64,000 nt of DNA from Antennarius striatus (GCF_040054535.1 NC_090792.1:5130001-5194000), one strand, 5' to 3'. Positions 32,546-43,827 are shown, counted from the first letter of the stretch. A program made the numbers and translations. The notes: generated from the letters alone by a model not told the origin.

Positions 32546-34475
32546 AAGTATCAGTCTTCACACCTTCCGCTTGCTAATAAAAAGCCTAAAAAGCCATCTT
32601 CTTCACGTGAATCTCAGATTTCTTGAATAAATTAATTAAAGGCAATGGTAGCCTTCAACCAAAAGAAAAATCATTGAGTCAAACTTTATCTGCCACTGGT
32701 GGTGCTCTGGCTGAGTATGCTATGGTTGGCTTCACTACTGGGGCTAAACCAGCAACAATAAAGTGTTAATAGCATCTGTAACATCTGGAAAGCATTAGAA
32801 TTAAAGCTGAACTTGGAACAGAGAAATAATGGAGGGACCGGTCTGCTGCTCAGCCTCATATCTGGAGACAGTGAGGGAGTGAACCTTCTCCTCTCAGCAG
32901 CTTCTGTCACACCAGTAGCTGCTGCCCATTGAGAAAAAATAAAAACTGTTATATCCTTACACAAACTATGTCCAGATATGAGAACACATTTATGGCTGTA
33001 TAATGAAAATCAAAGGAAACAATTAAAAAAAGGGTTGTTAGGGTTTTGCTCTGAACAAAACCCTCTTCGGTTCTTTAGCTTGGTTGAGAGGTGTATATTG
33101 TACAACAAATACAAATTGTATTCCAAACGAGGCTTACTGAAGAAGTTCAGCAGTTTACAAGTTGGAGAAGATGCAGCGCTGGGCTCTCCCAACAGACGCA
33201 GCAACTACGTTTTGTGCTATCTATGTTTGTGTAAGCAGATGTGTTTTGTGGTCATTTCCATTGTTAAATGGAAATTCCCAACAAGAGCAAAGCAGTTTCT
33301 TCACGGAGCAGTTTGTGCAAAAATGAAAATTAAATGATGTGCTCATATTCATGCTCGTCGATAGACAGGTGGAGTGAAACAAATAAAAATAACAGAACAA
33401 AACAAAACAAAACCCATATAAAAACTTCATATAGCAAGAAGGCCTGAGGCCCAGAATGCCTGATATTTAGCTTCAAAGCTAAATAGAGACTTTGTTTTCA
33501 ATTTTGAGAGATTTGCCAGTAATATATTTTTCTTTTCTTACCAAATTCTGTCTTTAGTTGATAGTTTACTACTGACTTTGCTGTTTTTTAATCATGAGGA
33601 TAAGTGGAAAATGACCAAACTTTTATTTGTGTGAACTCTTGCATGATGTCAGTTTATATTCAAGTAGAATGGCTTGATTTGATGAGAAGAATAAAAGCAC
33701 CTGTCATTTCATGTCAGGTTTAGGATATGCTAATGCTATTTTAACACAAATACTTAGAGGAACTTAGAGCAAACATGGAAATAAAGTTAGTTACCAGCAG
33801 CCTGAAGTGTTCCATCAATGAGATTACATACAAGTATGATGTCATTTGATGCTTATGACATCTAAAATGCTTTTGGATGGCGAAATAATTAGTTGGCTAG
33901 TGATGCAGGACATGCTTGTGATGCATTTCATTCTGGACCAAAGGTCCAGAATGAACTGCATCACAAGCATGTTCATGTTTCATTGACATACAGCGTGATC
34001 TTTCTCTTAATAGATGAAACTAACATCACTTGGTATCACTGTTTCACAAACTTTGTATCGTTAATCTGGTTGCAGGAAACATCGTATTTCTTGTAGCATC
34101 CTGATGAGCCTGTGATCACACTCAGTGGTGTGAAACAACCCATCCATCAATTCAGGAAGGCACTTATTATGGAAATTTGACCCTTTGGAGGCAGAAGAAC
34201 AATCATGAACACAATATTCGTACCTATCACGGCTCAGAGACAGAACCATGAATCTGGTGGGCACGACATGAAGATGGCAGGTCAAAGGCTTGATTACTCA
34301 CTTGATGTCAAGGGCTTGGTCACTCACTTGATGTGTCACATGTTGTGTGCTCAAGTCTGTCATTACCTTTTGTTAGATTTCCACTGTGTGGCACTGGGTG
34401 TACTCAGCCTACGACGTCATCTGGTTTCATGTTCTGTTCCACCACGAGCAAAGGGTTGGAACAACACACAAACAT
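32545..34475. other. No gene recognised, contains a long hairpin
   Basis: No conserved coding sequence was found; the 119-codon frame at 32978-33337 has no family resemblance. AAGGGTTGTTAGGGTTTTGC and ACAAAACCCTCTTCGG near 33030-33075 form a weak inverted repeat. The notable feature is the hairpin at 33910-33972. Confidence 0.5.
33910..33972. repeat. 30-bp inverted repeat with 3-base loop
   Basis: Arms 33910-33939 (ACATGCTTGTGATGCATTTC...) and 33943-33972 are complementary at 29 of 30 positions around an AAA loop. The tiny loop argues against a standard microRNA precursor. A decayed foldback element or a hairpin formed during replication is more likely. Confidence 0.85.
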
Positions 34476-34477
34476 TT

Positions 34478-34712
34478 ATCCATCCATCCATCCATCCATC
34501 CATCCATCCATCCATCCATCCATCCATCCATCCATCCATCCATCCATCCATCCATCCATCCATCATCCTCTTCTAGACACCATAATCACAATCATCTCAT
34601 CTACAGGCACTTATTGGCCTTGTGGGTCATGGGTCTGCTGGAGCCTACCTTAGCTGGCTGTGGGCAAGAGACGGGGTACACCCTGGATAATGTGCTAGCT
34701 CATGGTGGGATG
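34478..34712 (+). repeat. (ATCC)n array with LINE/SINE-tail-like sequence
   Basis: About 21 ATCC units (34478-34563) are followed by TGCTGGAGCCTACCTTAGCT and GACGGGGTACACCCTGGATA. I recognise this combination as a very common dispersed fish repeat, often adjoining ATCC arrays. The family was not resolved. The array gives Ser-Ile-His-Pro repeats in all frames, not a gene. Confidence 0.65.
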
Positions 34713-35869
34713 TGATTTATATATACTGTATATGTCTGAATTCTGTTTGGCTGCTATGGAGCCATAGCATTCTACTAGGCCCCCACCACACTGCCAATGC
34801 TTAAACGGTGACTGGAAGACAATAGAGCATAGCTAAATGCCAGTTGTAAAAATCTGAAATAGCTGATGACAGAAAATATTAACATTTTGACTTTGTTGAA
34901 TGACAAGTATTTGGAGACCAAACATTTTTTACAGAAAAATCAACAGTCATGGGAACTCAAGCTGAAGTCATGCTAGGTGGCAAGAGATTACTATAGCAAC
35001 AGCACATTTGTGCTTCACTCCAAACATTTTCTTCATGACTTAAGTGTAAATCAAGTTTTTACAGTTGGAGCTCAACAGACCTGACATATTCTACCAATGA
35101 CTACATACATTCTTTTTGATTAACACGGTTCATTTACATCACCCAAGATTCCTCTTGTGCTGGAAAATCTATGAACAAAACCATGTTCTGAAACTTTGGA
35201 TACAGTTCACTATATTATCAATTCTGGTCACACATGTCTTGTAAGACTTTAACATTTTTCTGTCCAAATATAGCAACACATTCCCACGTTCAAGCCCACG
35301 AGAAAACGTGGGCTTCCCACGTTCAAGCCCACGTTTTCTCACTTTAAGGGGAAAAAAATCAGCAAAACAATTAAAGAACTATCTGTCATCCAGCTAATAA
35401 AAAACAGCTTTAACTGACATAATATATGGTCTAGATGACAACTGCAGGCCCAGTGTGTCCCTAGCCCAGGCCAAGACTTGGCTCTGATAAATGGAGGCCA
35501 GTACTTGGTGAAGAGGTGAAGAAAAAGGAATCGGTCTGTCTCGGCTGTGAAGCTCAACACTCAGAGCTGAGTACTCCCAGGACACACGTCTGTCTGCACG
35601 CAGCCATGACTGATGTGAACCGTCATGGCCTCCAGGTGACTGCCTCGGGCCCCGGCCACATGATGTGTAAATGAGAGTCAGTTCTCACCCCGACCCTCAG
35701 CTATCAACATTTTCAGTGACTCCAGTGAAGCTGTTCAGCAGACTTACAGCTGAAACGGATGAATATGTGTTGAATTTGAACAGTGTCAGTGTGCACCCTG
35801 GTGATCTGTGATCTTGTCACTGCTTCTCAGGGTTCAGGTGCAAGCGTTGTGCTGCGTGACTCCCTCTAA
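34713..35869. other. No gene recognised
   Basis: No conserved coding sequence. It contains the short hairpin with direct repeats at 35281-35340. Confidence 0.5.
35281..35340. repeat. 16-bp perfect inverted repeat overlapping a 20-bp direct repeat
   Basis: Arms 35300-35315 and 35325-35340 (GAGAAAACGTGGGCTT and its complement) are perfect around a 9-base loop. In addition TTCCCACGTTCAAGCCCACG occurs at 35281-35300 and again at 35314-35333. The ACGTGGG cores make several overlapping small hairpins possible. Confidence 0.85.
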
Positions 35870-36311
35870 GGCACCGTCCACACGATGATGGATTTTTTTA
35901 AAACGCAACTTTTCTGTTGCGTTTCCGCCTTCTGTCCACACGACATCGCAGATATCCGGAACGAAAATGCAACTTTTTTAAAACGCTGGCCGAGGTGGAT
36001 TTTTTAAAAAATTGTCGTGTGGACGGTGTATCCGCAACTTTTAAAAAATGCTGACGTCTTGCCTGCGACGAAAATCTCTATGACGTCATATTTATGGGGC
36101 CGTGTGTTGTGACAACAAAATACGGAGGATTCCTATTGGATAAAATTCGACTCAATACTGCCCCCACATGGTTTGGCATGCTTATAGCCGTCTTCGAAAA
36201 CGCACCGCTGCGTTTACGTGTGGACGGGGATTTTTTTGAAAACGATGTCGTGTGGACGCAAATCGTTTTCGATGTGTTTTTAAAAAAATTTGTCACCTTG
36301 TGGTTGGGGCC
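35870..36311. mobile_element. Harbinger/Tourist-like MITE, copy 2
   Basis: The left end is GGCACCGTCCACACGATGAT and the right end, inverted, GGCCCCAACCACAAGGTGAC; TAA flanks both sides, matching the 3-bp TWA duplications of PIF/Harbinger. The interior has the same AAAACGC and GTGTGGACG modules as copy 1 (4131-4448), plus about 120 bp not in copy 1. It encodes no transposase. Confidence 0.7.
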
Positions 36312-36947
36312 TAAGATGGTAGATACTGAATGAGTCAAGTGCCTCATGTGTAGATACACTTATGTAACGCAATGCAAATATTGTCATTCTTAAGATATGC
36401 ATGAGAACATGTAACCATTTATTATAAGGTCCATTGGAGTATTTTTGGTAATGATGAAATGTAAGCCTACATGATGCCAATGATATCACTGTAACCTTCC
36501 CGTTTTTACATCATCATGACAAATAAGCTATAAATAAATAAAAGTGAAGCTGAAGGTCATTACTGATGTGCTAACAATGTACATTTTGATCACGAGATGA
36601 CAATCTTATTGTTAAAACATGCATGTTGTTATTCCAAAAATGAAATAACAATCTATGATGGAATAAATGTGTCTTATTTGAAATATAATACAGTAAGTTG
36701 TTCTGAAAAAGCTTGAATACTTCCCTTACCCAGTCTGCCTTTATTTATAGGTATAAATCAGTCAGTCAGTCAGTCAGTCATTCAATACATTCAAGACCTG
36801 AAAATATAGTAGATTCAGCTCACTCAAGATTTTTAAGCGAAGTTAGAATAAAATGCAAATGTTGAGGGAGGAGTCTTTTGTGAAACAAGTCAGACATGCG
36901 CCGTTCGGCTCTGAACTCTCCAGATTTTTTCCCGGGCAAAGACGATC
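36312..36947. other. Upstream region of the zinc-finger-like gene
   Basis: It contains (CAGT)n at about 36762-36780. No TATA box was clear; ATGCGCCGTTCGGCTC at about 36896 is a small GC-richer patch near the presumed start. No other gene was recognised. Confidence 0.45.
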
Positions 36948-38687
36948 ATGCAGGACATCTTTGAGATGGTGCAATTGGGATTTATTTATGCTATCAACGC
37001 CTATTTGGTGAGTATTTTTTCTTTACCCTTTCACATATTCGTATGAATGTTTATTTTTTCATCGCTGAGAAGAAGAAGGTATATTTTATTAAGTGTGAAG
37101 TTTATTAGTTTTTAGTCAGGTGTTTGGCTAGCTTATAACAGTAAATGTGGAGGGTTGTGTCAGCAAGGCATCCGACGTAAAAACTTGTGTGAATTAGGGG
37201 AAAATTAATCATCTCAATTATTTTTTGTGGTAATGCCAGAAGTTTGCAGCTGAAAGTTATGAAGAAAATGACCTTATTGCAGAAATATAGTTTTCTCCAC
37301 AGCTTCTTATTCATGAATGTAACAGAATGCAATTTAAGGTAAAAGTGGCATATGCAGTCAAATGTTCACGTTAGTTTGTCTGAAGTATTTTGTGTTTCTT
37401 TTCTTATGTGGTAAATGGGTCCGGTATATACTGTGGATCGTTCGGCGCCGTAAAGTCTGCGCTTTTCCTTTAAGGGTTCGGGATCGTTTAAGCTGCTCCG
37501 TTGTTTCATGCTGTTTCTCCACACATGATTCTGTTCTTTCTGCTGTACCCACAGGAAGAATAACACTGTAAGTTATCATTGTTTGCGTGTAAAAGTTAAT
37601 AGCGCGACTTATGCTAATGCGCTAGCTCTTCGATGGGATTTTTTTATTGTATGTTAGCATAGGGCTAATAGCTTGTATTCCACCATTATGTTTTGTGGAC
37701 TAAGTTTCGGTTGTGTGTGTATGTGTGTGCGCGCGTGTGTGTTTAATATGTGTAAATCCATATTTGTGTTGGTCCGACCATCTTTTTTTAAACATTTTTA
37801 ATGAAGGGATTAGTCACAAGTGGACTGTGTCGCGCAGCCAATGAGGGCAAGCAGGACGCGTCATCATGAATGCTACGTGTCCGGTGTGTGTAAATCTGTA
37901 CTTTGTGTGTTAAAAAGTGTCTTTTTGCATTTTTCCCTCCCCATTCAGGCTCAAGTGGACTTTTTACCAGATCACTTCTTCCATCAGTGCCTAAGGTACA
38001 TACAAATAGCATTATATAACACAAAATAAATTGCACTGTGTTTATAGTTATTTTATGTCTACCTATTTTCTATGTCTTTAGGGAGTTAGGGGCTTACTAC
38101 TGCATGAGTACGGTTTTAAACTTTGTCTACAGTTGATGAAAAGATCCATTTGTTTTTATTTGATACAGACAATGATGTCATCTATCAATTGTGTATTTTG
38201 TTGCATTTCTATTTGTTTTGTAAGTATTCCCATTATTGAATAACAACAAAATTAAATCCATTTGAGAAATTTTAAAGAAATGCATTAAAAAATTCCTTGA
38301 GCCCCCCCCCCCCCCCCAACATAAATTCTGTGCAGAATTCAGCTAAATAATCCTCTCACTGAAATTAAAATGTTCATGTTCCAAAACAAGATGCTGTGCA
38401 TCTTGTTATCATCAGGTAAGTGGTTTTATTGTTCTCAATACATACAATTTTTTCCCCCAGATATAAAAAAGTGCATCAAAAACTTCCCATGCAGTGGGCC
38501 TGTAAGTGTTGCACATTTTGTACTAAAAAGAGAGGCTACTTACTAAAGCATTACCGCCTGAAACATGGGTCCCATACTCGGATCTCACCGATCCCTTGCC
38601 TTCATGGAGAATGCTTGCGTACCTTTAAATCCTTTAATGCACTCAAGTTACACTTATCAACTTCAATTCACACCTCCAAAGGAGCTT
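36948..38687 (+). CDS. Putative zinc-finger-like gene, three exons, 3'-truncated by a LINE
   Basis: Three exons join into one open frame. Exon 1 is 36948-37007 (MQDIFEMVQLGFIYAINAYL, donor GTGAGT). Exon 2 is 37949-37995 (starts AQVDFLPDHFF, strong pyrimidine tract and CAG, donor GTACAT). Exon 3 starts at 38461 after TTTTTTCCCCCAG; the exon 2/3 codon is split AG|A. Exon 3 encodes C-x2-C-x2-C and C-H-type spacing (CKCCTFCTKKRGYLLKHYRL, then CLHGECLRTFKSFNALKLHL), a C2H2-like pattern seen in many uncharacterised fish proteins. The frame continues past 38687 into Rex3-derived sequence and stops at 38800, so the natural C-terminus is lost. Function is unknown; the gene may be dead or chimeric. The exon chain is predicted from splice signals only. 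Confidence 0.5.
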
Positions 38688-38938
38688 CCCCTGCATCCCT
38701 GTGGAGGATGGGGACATCGAACCTAAATGGTCGATGTTCAAAGCTTCCATTGCTGAAGCTGCAACTGAGAGCTGTGGTCTCAAGGTCTTTGGGGCGGTAA
38801 CCCTCGAACACCGTGGTGGACTCCGGTGGTCAGTGAAGCTGTCCGACTGAAGAAGGAGACCTTCAGGGACATGTTGTCCCTGGGGACTCCTGAAGCGGTT
38901 GCAGGGTACCGGCAGGCCAGGAGAAAAATGTGTCCGTA
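38688..38938 (+). mobile_element. Rex3-like LINE fragment (endonuclease-RT linker)
   Basis: In broken frames it matches the linker of the Rex3 copy at 56523-57893: the block around PKWSMFKASIAEAATESCG corresponds to the stretch near 57000 on the minus strand, followed by a KLKKETFRDMLSLGTPEAV-like part. Both ends are truncated and no duplication was found. It abuts the zinc-finger exon. Confidence 0.65.
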
Positions 38939-38944
38939 GGAAGA

Positions 38945-41087
38945 GAGAGTAGATGAACGCCAAGAGTATAGGACTCAGAGTAGGGATGTTGAATGTTGGA
39001 ACTATGACGGGAAAAGGTAGAGAGTTGGTTGACATGATGCAGAGGAGAAAGTTAGACAAACTAAGTGTCCAGGAGACCAGGTGGAAAGGTAGCAAGGTTA
39101 GAAGTTTATGAGCAGTTTATGAGAAGTTAGAAATAGAAAGTGTGATGTTCAGTGTTGTTAGTGGGTATGCTCCACAGGTAGGATGTGAGCTGGAGGAGAA
39201 GGAGAAATTCTTGTTGGACTTTGATGAAGTGATGCAGAGCATGCCTAGAAGTGAGAGAGTTGTCATTGGTGCAGACTTCAATGGACATGTTGGTGCAGGT
39301 AACAGAGGTGATGAGGAAGTGATGGGCAGGTTTGGTATCCGGGAGAGGAACACAGAAGGACAGATGGTAGCTGATTTTGCAAAAAGGATGGAAATGGCTG
39401 TAATGAATACTCTCTTCCAGAAGAGGCAGGAACGTAGGGTGACCTATGAGAGTGGAGGCAGGAGCACACAGGTGGACTACATGTTGTGTAGACAGTGTAA
39501 TTTACAGGAGATCAGTAGGGGTAGGCGAGAGTGTAGCCAAACAGCATGGGATGGTGGTGTGTAGGATCACTCTGGAAGAGCGTTGCAGGACTTTTAGGAA
39601 GGAGTTAAGACGGGCTCTGGGTGGTCAGTAGGTGCTGCCAGATGACTGGACAACTACAGCTAATGTGATCAAGGAGAAAGGTAGGAGAGTACTTGGTGTG
39701 TCATCTGGAAGGAAAGCAGATAAGGAGACTTGGTGGTGAAATGAGGTACAGGGGTGTATACAGAGAAAGAGGTTAGCTAAGAAAAAGTGGGACACTGAGA
39801 GGACTGAGGAGAGTAGACCCGAGTACAGGGAGATGCAGCGTAAGGTGAAAGTAGCGGTAGCAAAGGCCAAAAAAGGGGCTTATGATGATTTGTGTGCTAG
39901 GTAGAAAAGTAAGGAGGGGGAGACTGATCTATACAGGTTGGCAAGACAGAGAGACAGAGATGGGAAGGATGTGCAGCAGGTTAGGGTGATTAAGGATAGG
40001 GATGGAAGTCTATTGACACGTGCTAGAAGTGTGATGGGAAGATGGAAAAAGTACTTTGAAGAGTTGATGAACGAAGAAAATGAGACAGAACAAAGACTAA
40101 AAGAGGTGGCCATTGTGGACCAAGAAGTAGCAAAGATTATTCATGATGAAGTGAGGAGTCAATTGAAGAGGATGAACAGTGAAAAAGCACTCTGTCCTGA
40201 TATACCTGTGGAGGTATGTAAGTGTCTAGGAGAGGTGACAGTAGAGTTTGGGAGACTGGGTTGTTCAACAGCATCTTAAAGTGAGAAGATGCCTGAGAAA
40301 TGGAGATGCAGTGTGCTGGTGCCCATTTTTAAGAACAAGGGAGATGTGCAGAGTTGTGGCAACTACAAAGGAATAAAGCTGATGGACCATACAATAAAGT
40401 TAGGGGAAAGAGAAGCTGAAGCTAGACTAAGGGCAGAAGTGAGCCTTTGTGAGCAGCAGTATGGTTGCATGCCAAGAAAGAGTACTACAGTTGCAGTAAT
40501 TGCTTTGAGGATGTTGATAGAGAAGTACAGAGAAGGCCAGAGGTAGCTGCATTGTGTTTTTGTAGATCTGGAGAAAGCTTATAACAGGGTGCCCAGAGAG
40601 GAACTGTGGTATTGTATAAAGAAGTCTGGAATGGCAGAGAAGTATGTTAGAGCAGTGGAGGACATGTATGAGGAATTTAAGACACTGGCGAGGTGTGCTG
40701 TAGGTGTGACAGAGGAGTTCAAGGTGAAGGTGGGACTGTGTCAGGGATCAGCTCTGAGCCCCTTGTTTGCTGTGGTAATGGACAGGCTGACAGTTGAGGT
40801 TAGAGAGGAATATCCATGGTCTATGATGTTTACAGATGACATTGTGATCTGTAGTGAGAGCAGGAAACTGGTGGAGGAGAAGCTAGAGAGGTGGAGGTTT
40901 TTCCTGGCAAGGAGAGGAATGAAGATTAGCTGCAGTAAGTAGAGTACATGTGTGAGAATGAGAGGGACCCAAGTGGAAGAGTGAGGTTACAGAAAGAGAG
41001 ATCAAGAAGGTGGAGGATTTTAAGTACTTAAGGTCAAAAGTCCAGAGCAACGGAGAGTGTGGAAAAGAGGTGCAGAAGCGTGTACAG
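38945..41087 (+). mobile_element. RTE-clade LINE, 5' two thirds
   Basis: From about 38985 it encodes an AP-type endonuclease (GTMTGKGRELVDMM, VVIGADFNGHVGAGNRGDEE at 39262-39321, then STQVDYML). From 39938 it encodes an RT (LVPIFKNKGDVQSCGNYKGI, then VGLCQGSALSPLFAVVMDRL and [13 protein letters not shown], where the usual A of ADD is T). Multiple stops and frameshifts are present. It ends abruptly at 41087 at a poly-C run and lacks the 3' end seen in the copies at 45057 and 58712. Confidence 0.8.
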
Positions 41088-41089
41088 TG

Positions 41090-41103
41090 CCCCCCCCCCC
41101 CCC
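41090..41103. repeat. Poly-C run at the RTE-gypsy junction
   Basis: Fourteen C residues lie between the RTE sequence GCGTGTACAG and the gypsy 3' end. On the minus strand it is a poly-G continuing the gypsy polypurine region. Homopolymer C runs also occur at 38302-38317 and about 50010. Confidence 0.85.
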
Positions 41104-41120
41104 TCAAGGAAACGCCTCCT

Positions 41121-42511
41121 TCACCTCCTGGGCAATGGGTGGTCCTTGTGAAAGTCTCTGGTAAGAGACCTGTCCAGGATGAACCGTGAAGGAGCCCAGC
41201 TTCGATGTTCTGGTCCTACCTCCCAGTCAGTGAGGTACTGGACTCCCCTCCAAGATAGCACCCACCGTATAGGTTTGTCCTCTGTCGATGACACGAGGGG
41301 CGGTGGGGGGTCCGGACCAGAACTCAGGTGGTGAGTGACAGCTGGCTTTATCGTGGATACATGAAAGGTGGGGTGGATATTGCGCATGGTTAGCGGTAGT
41401 CTCAGTTTGACAGACGTGGGACTAAATACACAAACAATAGGAAAACGACCGATAAACTTGGGGAAAGCTTACAAGTACCACCGCGGTTAGGAATGTCCTT
41501 AGTGGACAGCCACACTCTTTGTCTCACTCGATAGAAGAGGGCAGGTCTGCGTCTGTGGTCAGCCAGTCGTTTCATCCATGCTGCCGCTCTCTAAAGAGAG
41601 TGACAGGCTATAGACCTGGTGTGTAGGCATCATCTTATGAATGCCTCCACTGATGGCCCCCCTACTGCCTCCTCCTGACTGGGAAAAAGCGGTGGTTGAT
41701 ACCCCAGACAACACTCAAAGGGGGATGAGTTAGAACATGCAGATGTATGACTATTAATGGCGTACTCGGCCCATGGTAATTGCTGGCTCCAAGAGGAAGG
41801 ATCCCTAGCACAAATACATCCAAGCACCGTTTCAATACATTGATTTGCCTGCTCAGTCTGGTCATTGGATTGGGGGTGGTAACCAGAGGTAAGACTGACT
41901 GAAGAACCCAGAGAATTACAGAACGTTTTCCACAATTTGGCAGTGAACTGAGGACCCCGATCCGTAACTATATCCGAAGGGATGCCATGCAATCGCACAA
42001 CATGTTGGATAAGCAGAGAGGCAGCTTCTTGTGAGGAAGGGAGTTGGGTCAAGGGAATGAAATGAACGGCTTTAGAAAATCTGTCCACAACAGTTAGCAT
42101 AGAATTGTGATGATTGGAAGCAAGCAGACCAGTAATGAAATCTAGTGAGATATGGGACCATGGGCGATGAGGTGTGGGTAGTGGTTGGAGCAAACCTGCT
42201 GGGTGTTGGTGGGAGTCCTTGGCACAGACTGGGCAGGCAGATACAAAGTCTCCAACATCACTTTTTAAGTCCGACCACCAAAGCCTCCTGGCAATGAATT
42301 TAGCAGTATGATGAACCCCTGGATGACACGACAAATTAGAAGCATGACCCCACTCTAAAACCCTCTTATGCATTGACACAGGTACAAATAAACAATTCAC
42401 AGGGCAGTTAATAGGAGCACTCCCATCCCCCTGGGCCGCTATCACCTGATTCTCTATGTACATAGTGACAGCACTGGCAAAGACCCCCGGTCTCAGGATG
42501 GTATCGTCCAC
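41121..42511 (-). pseudogene. Gypsy integrase and chromodomain (frameshifted)
   Basis: The 293-aa frame 42511-41630 has an integrase zinc domain (GVHHTAKFIARRLWWSDLKS, then CPVCAKDS) and a catalytic core with SLDFITGLL (Asp), TDRGPQFTAKLW (Asp) and SGYHPQSNDQTEQANQ (Glu replaced: usually GQTE). After a break, 41387-41121 encodes VLSWRGVQYLTDWEVGPEHR, a chromodomain that in chromoviruses targets integration to marked chromatin. The frame between 41630 and 41387 is broken. Confidence 0.8.
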
Positions 42512-42897
42512 AGGGGAAGCTCTCTCCTGCTAAGCCTAACCCTAACCCTAACCCTAACATCTGGATAGAGCGTCCAGCTTAATGTTCTTGACACCTGGAC
42601 AATAAGCAAGGTGAAAATTGAAGCGAGCAAAGAACATGGCCTACCTGGCTTGACGGGGATTGATTTTTTGGCCGTTTGGAGGTACTCCAGATTCTTATGA
42701 TCAGTCCAGACCAAAAATGGATGTTTGGCACCCTTGAGCCAATGCCGCCACTCTAACGCCAGCTTGACCGCCAGCAGTTCCCAGTTACCTATGTCATAAT
42801 TCTTCTCCATAGGGCTCAGACGACGAGAGACAAAAGCACAAGGGTGAACTTTATTGTCGGATTGTGTCCTCTGAGAAAGGACTGCCCCTAGCCCCAC
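42493..42897 (-). pseudogene. Gypsy RNase H region
   Basis: The frame carries [50 protein letters not shown] and [12 protein letters not shown], the ordered RNase H blocks of chromoviruses. A break follows at the region that should link it to integrase (LDALYPD), where the telomere-type array occurs. Confidence 0.8.
42535..42558. repeat. Interstitial telomere-type repeat inside gypsy pol
   Basis: About 3.5 CCCTAA units on the plus strand interrupt the RNase H-integrase connector. Gypsy sequence continues on both sides (ALYPD-type codons before; [12 protein letters not shown] after). Confidence 0.9.
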
Positions 42898-42969
42898 ATC
42901 TGAGGGGTCACCCTCGACAATGAACTGGACCTCAGGGTCAGGGTGAATGAGAATGGGAGCGGTGACAAA

Positions 42970-43827
42970 TTATTCCTTTAGTGTTCGAAACGCCTCCTCC
43001 GCCCACTCTGTCCTGCAGTACCGGATCTTGGTGGAGGTGAGGGCAGTGAGAGAGGCAGCCACCAAGCTGTAGTTCCGAATAAAACACCTGTAAAAGTTAG
43101 CAAAGCCCAAGAAACATTTGAGAGACTTACGATCCTCAGGTATTGGCCACTCCGAGACCGCATTGACTTTGGCAGGGCCTATACTGATGCACCCTGTTGT
43201 TATGATGAATCCCAGGAAGGTAGTGGACAAGACATGAAACTCACATTTCTCAGCTTTGACCAACAGACTGCTCTCCAAAAGTCTCTTTAACACCCACCTG
43301 ACATGCTTGACGTGTTCCTCTGTGGACTTAGAAAAAATCAGAATATAATCCAGATAGACAAAAACAAAACGGTTTAACACATCGTTAATGAGACATTGGA
43401 AAGTTGCTGGAGCATTTGATAGTCCAAACGGCATCATGAGATACTCCCAGTGCCCTTTGGAAGTGTTGAACGCAGTCTTCCACTCACCCCCCTCCCTTAT
43501 ACGCACCAGATGGTAAGCATTGCGTAGGTCCAGCTTAGTGAAAATTGTGGCTCCCTGGAGCAGCTTGAAAGCAGTGAACATGAGAGGGAGAGGGTACCGG
43601 TTCTTGATGGTGATGTCGCTTGGTCCGCGGTAATCAATGCAAGGCCTGAGGGTTCCGTCCTTCTTGCCCACAAAGAAGAACCAGGCTTCAGCAGGTGATG
43701 ACGAGGGTCTGATAATCCCGGCAGCCAGCGACTCGTCCAGGTGCTTCTCCATGGCCTGGTGCTCTGGACGGGAGAGAGAAAACAGGCGACCCCTAGGGGG
43801 CACTGCCCCGGGTTTGAGATAAATCAC
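42970..43827 (-). pseudogene. Gypsy reverse transcriptase with altered active site
   Basis: A 285-aa open frame carries [71 protein letters not shown] and [15 protein letters not shown]. The last should be YLDD; here the second catalytic Asp is Tyr, which would abolish polymerase activity. TTFLGFIIT and [17 protein letters not shown] follow. The long uninterrupted frame suggests modest age. Confidence 0.85.

Noticed and set aside
33910..33972. MicroRNA precursor
   Set aside because: The loop is only three bases, there are no bulges, and the stem is shorter and more perfect than animal pre-miRNAs.
34205..34715. Three overlapping frames with Ser-Ile-His-Pro repeats
   Set aside because: The (ATCC)n array gives the same peptide in every frame, so it is not evidence of coding.
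36762..36782. CRISPR-like short repeats (CAGT units) and other arrays
   Set aside because: They are simple tandem microsatellites without unique spacers, in a vertebrate genome.
37547..37575. Possible 13-base micro-exon between exons 1 and 2 of the zinc-finger-like gene (ACCCACAG...GTAAGT)
   Set aside because: Including it would shift the frame that is otherwise continuous across the three exons; it could be a 5'-UTR or alternative exon but is unsupported.
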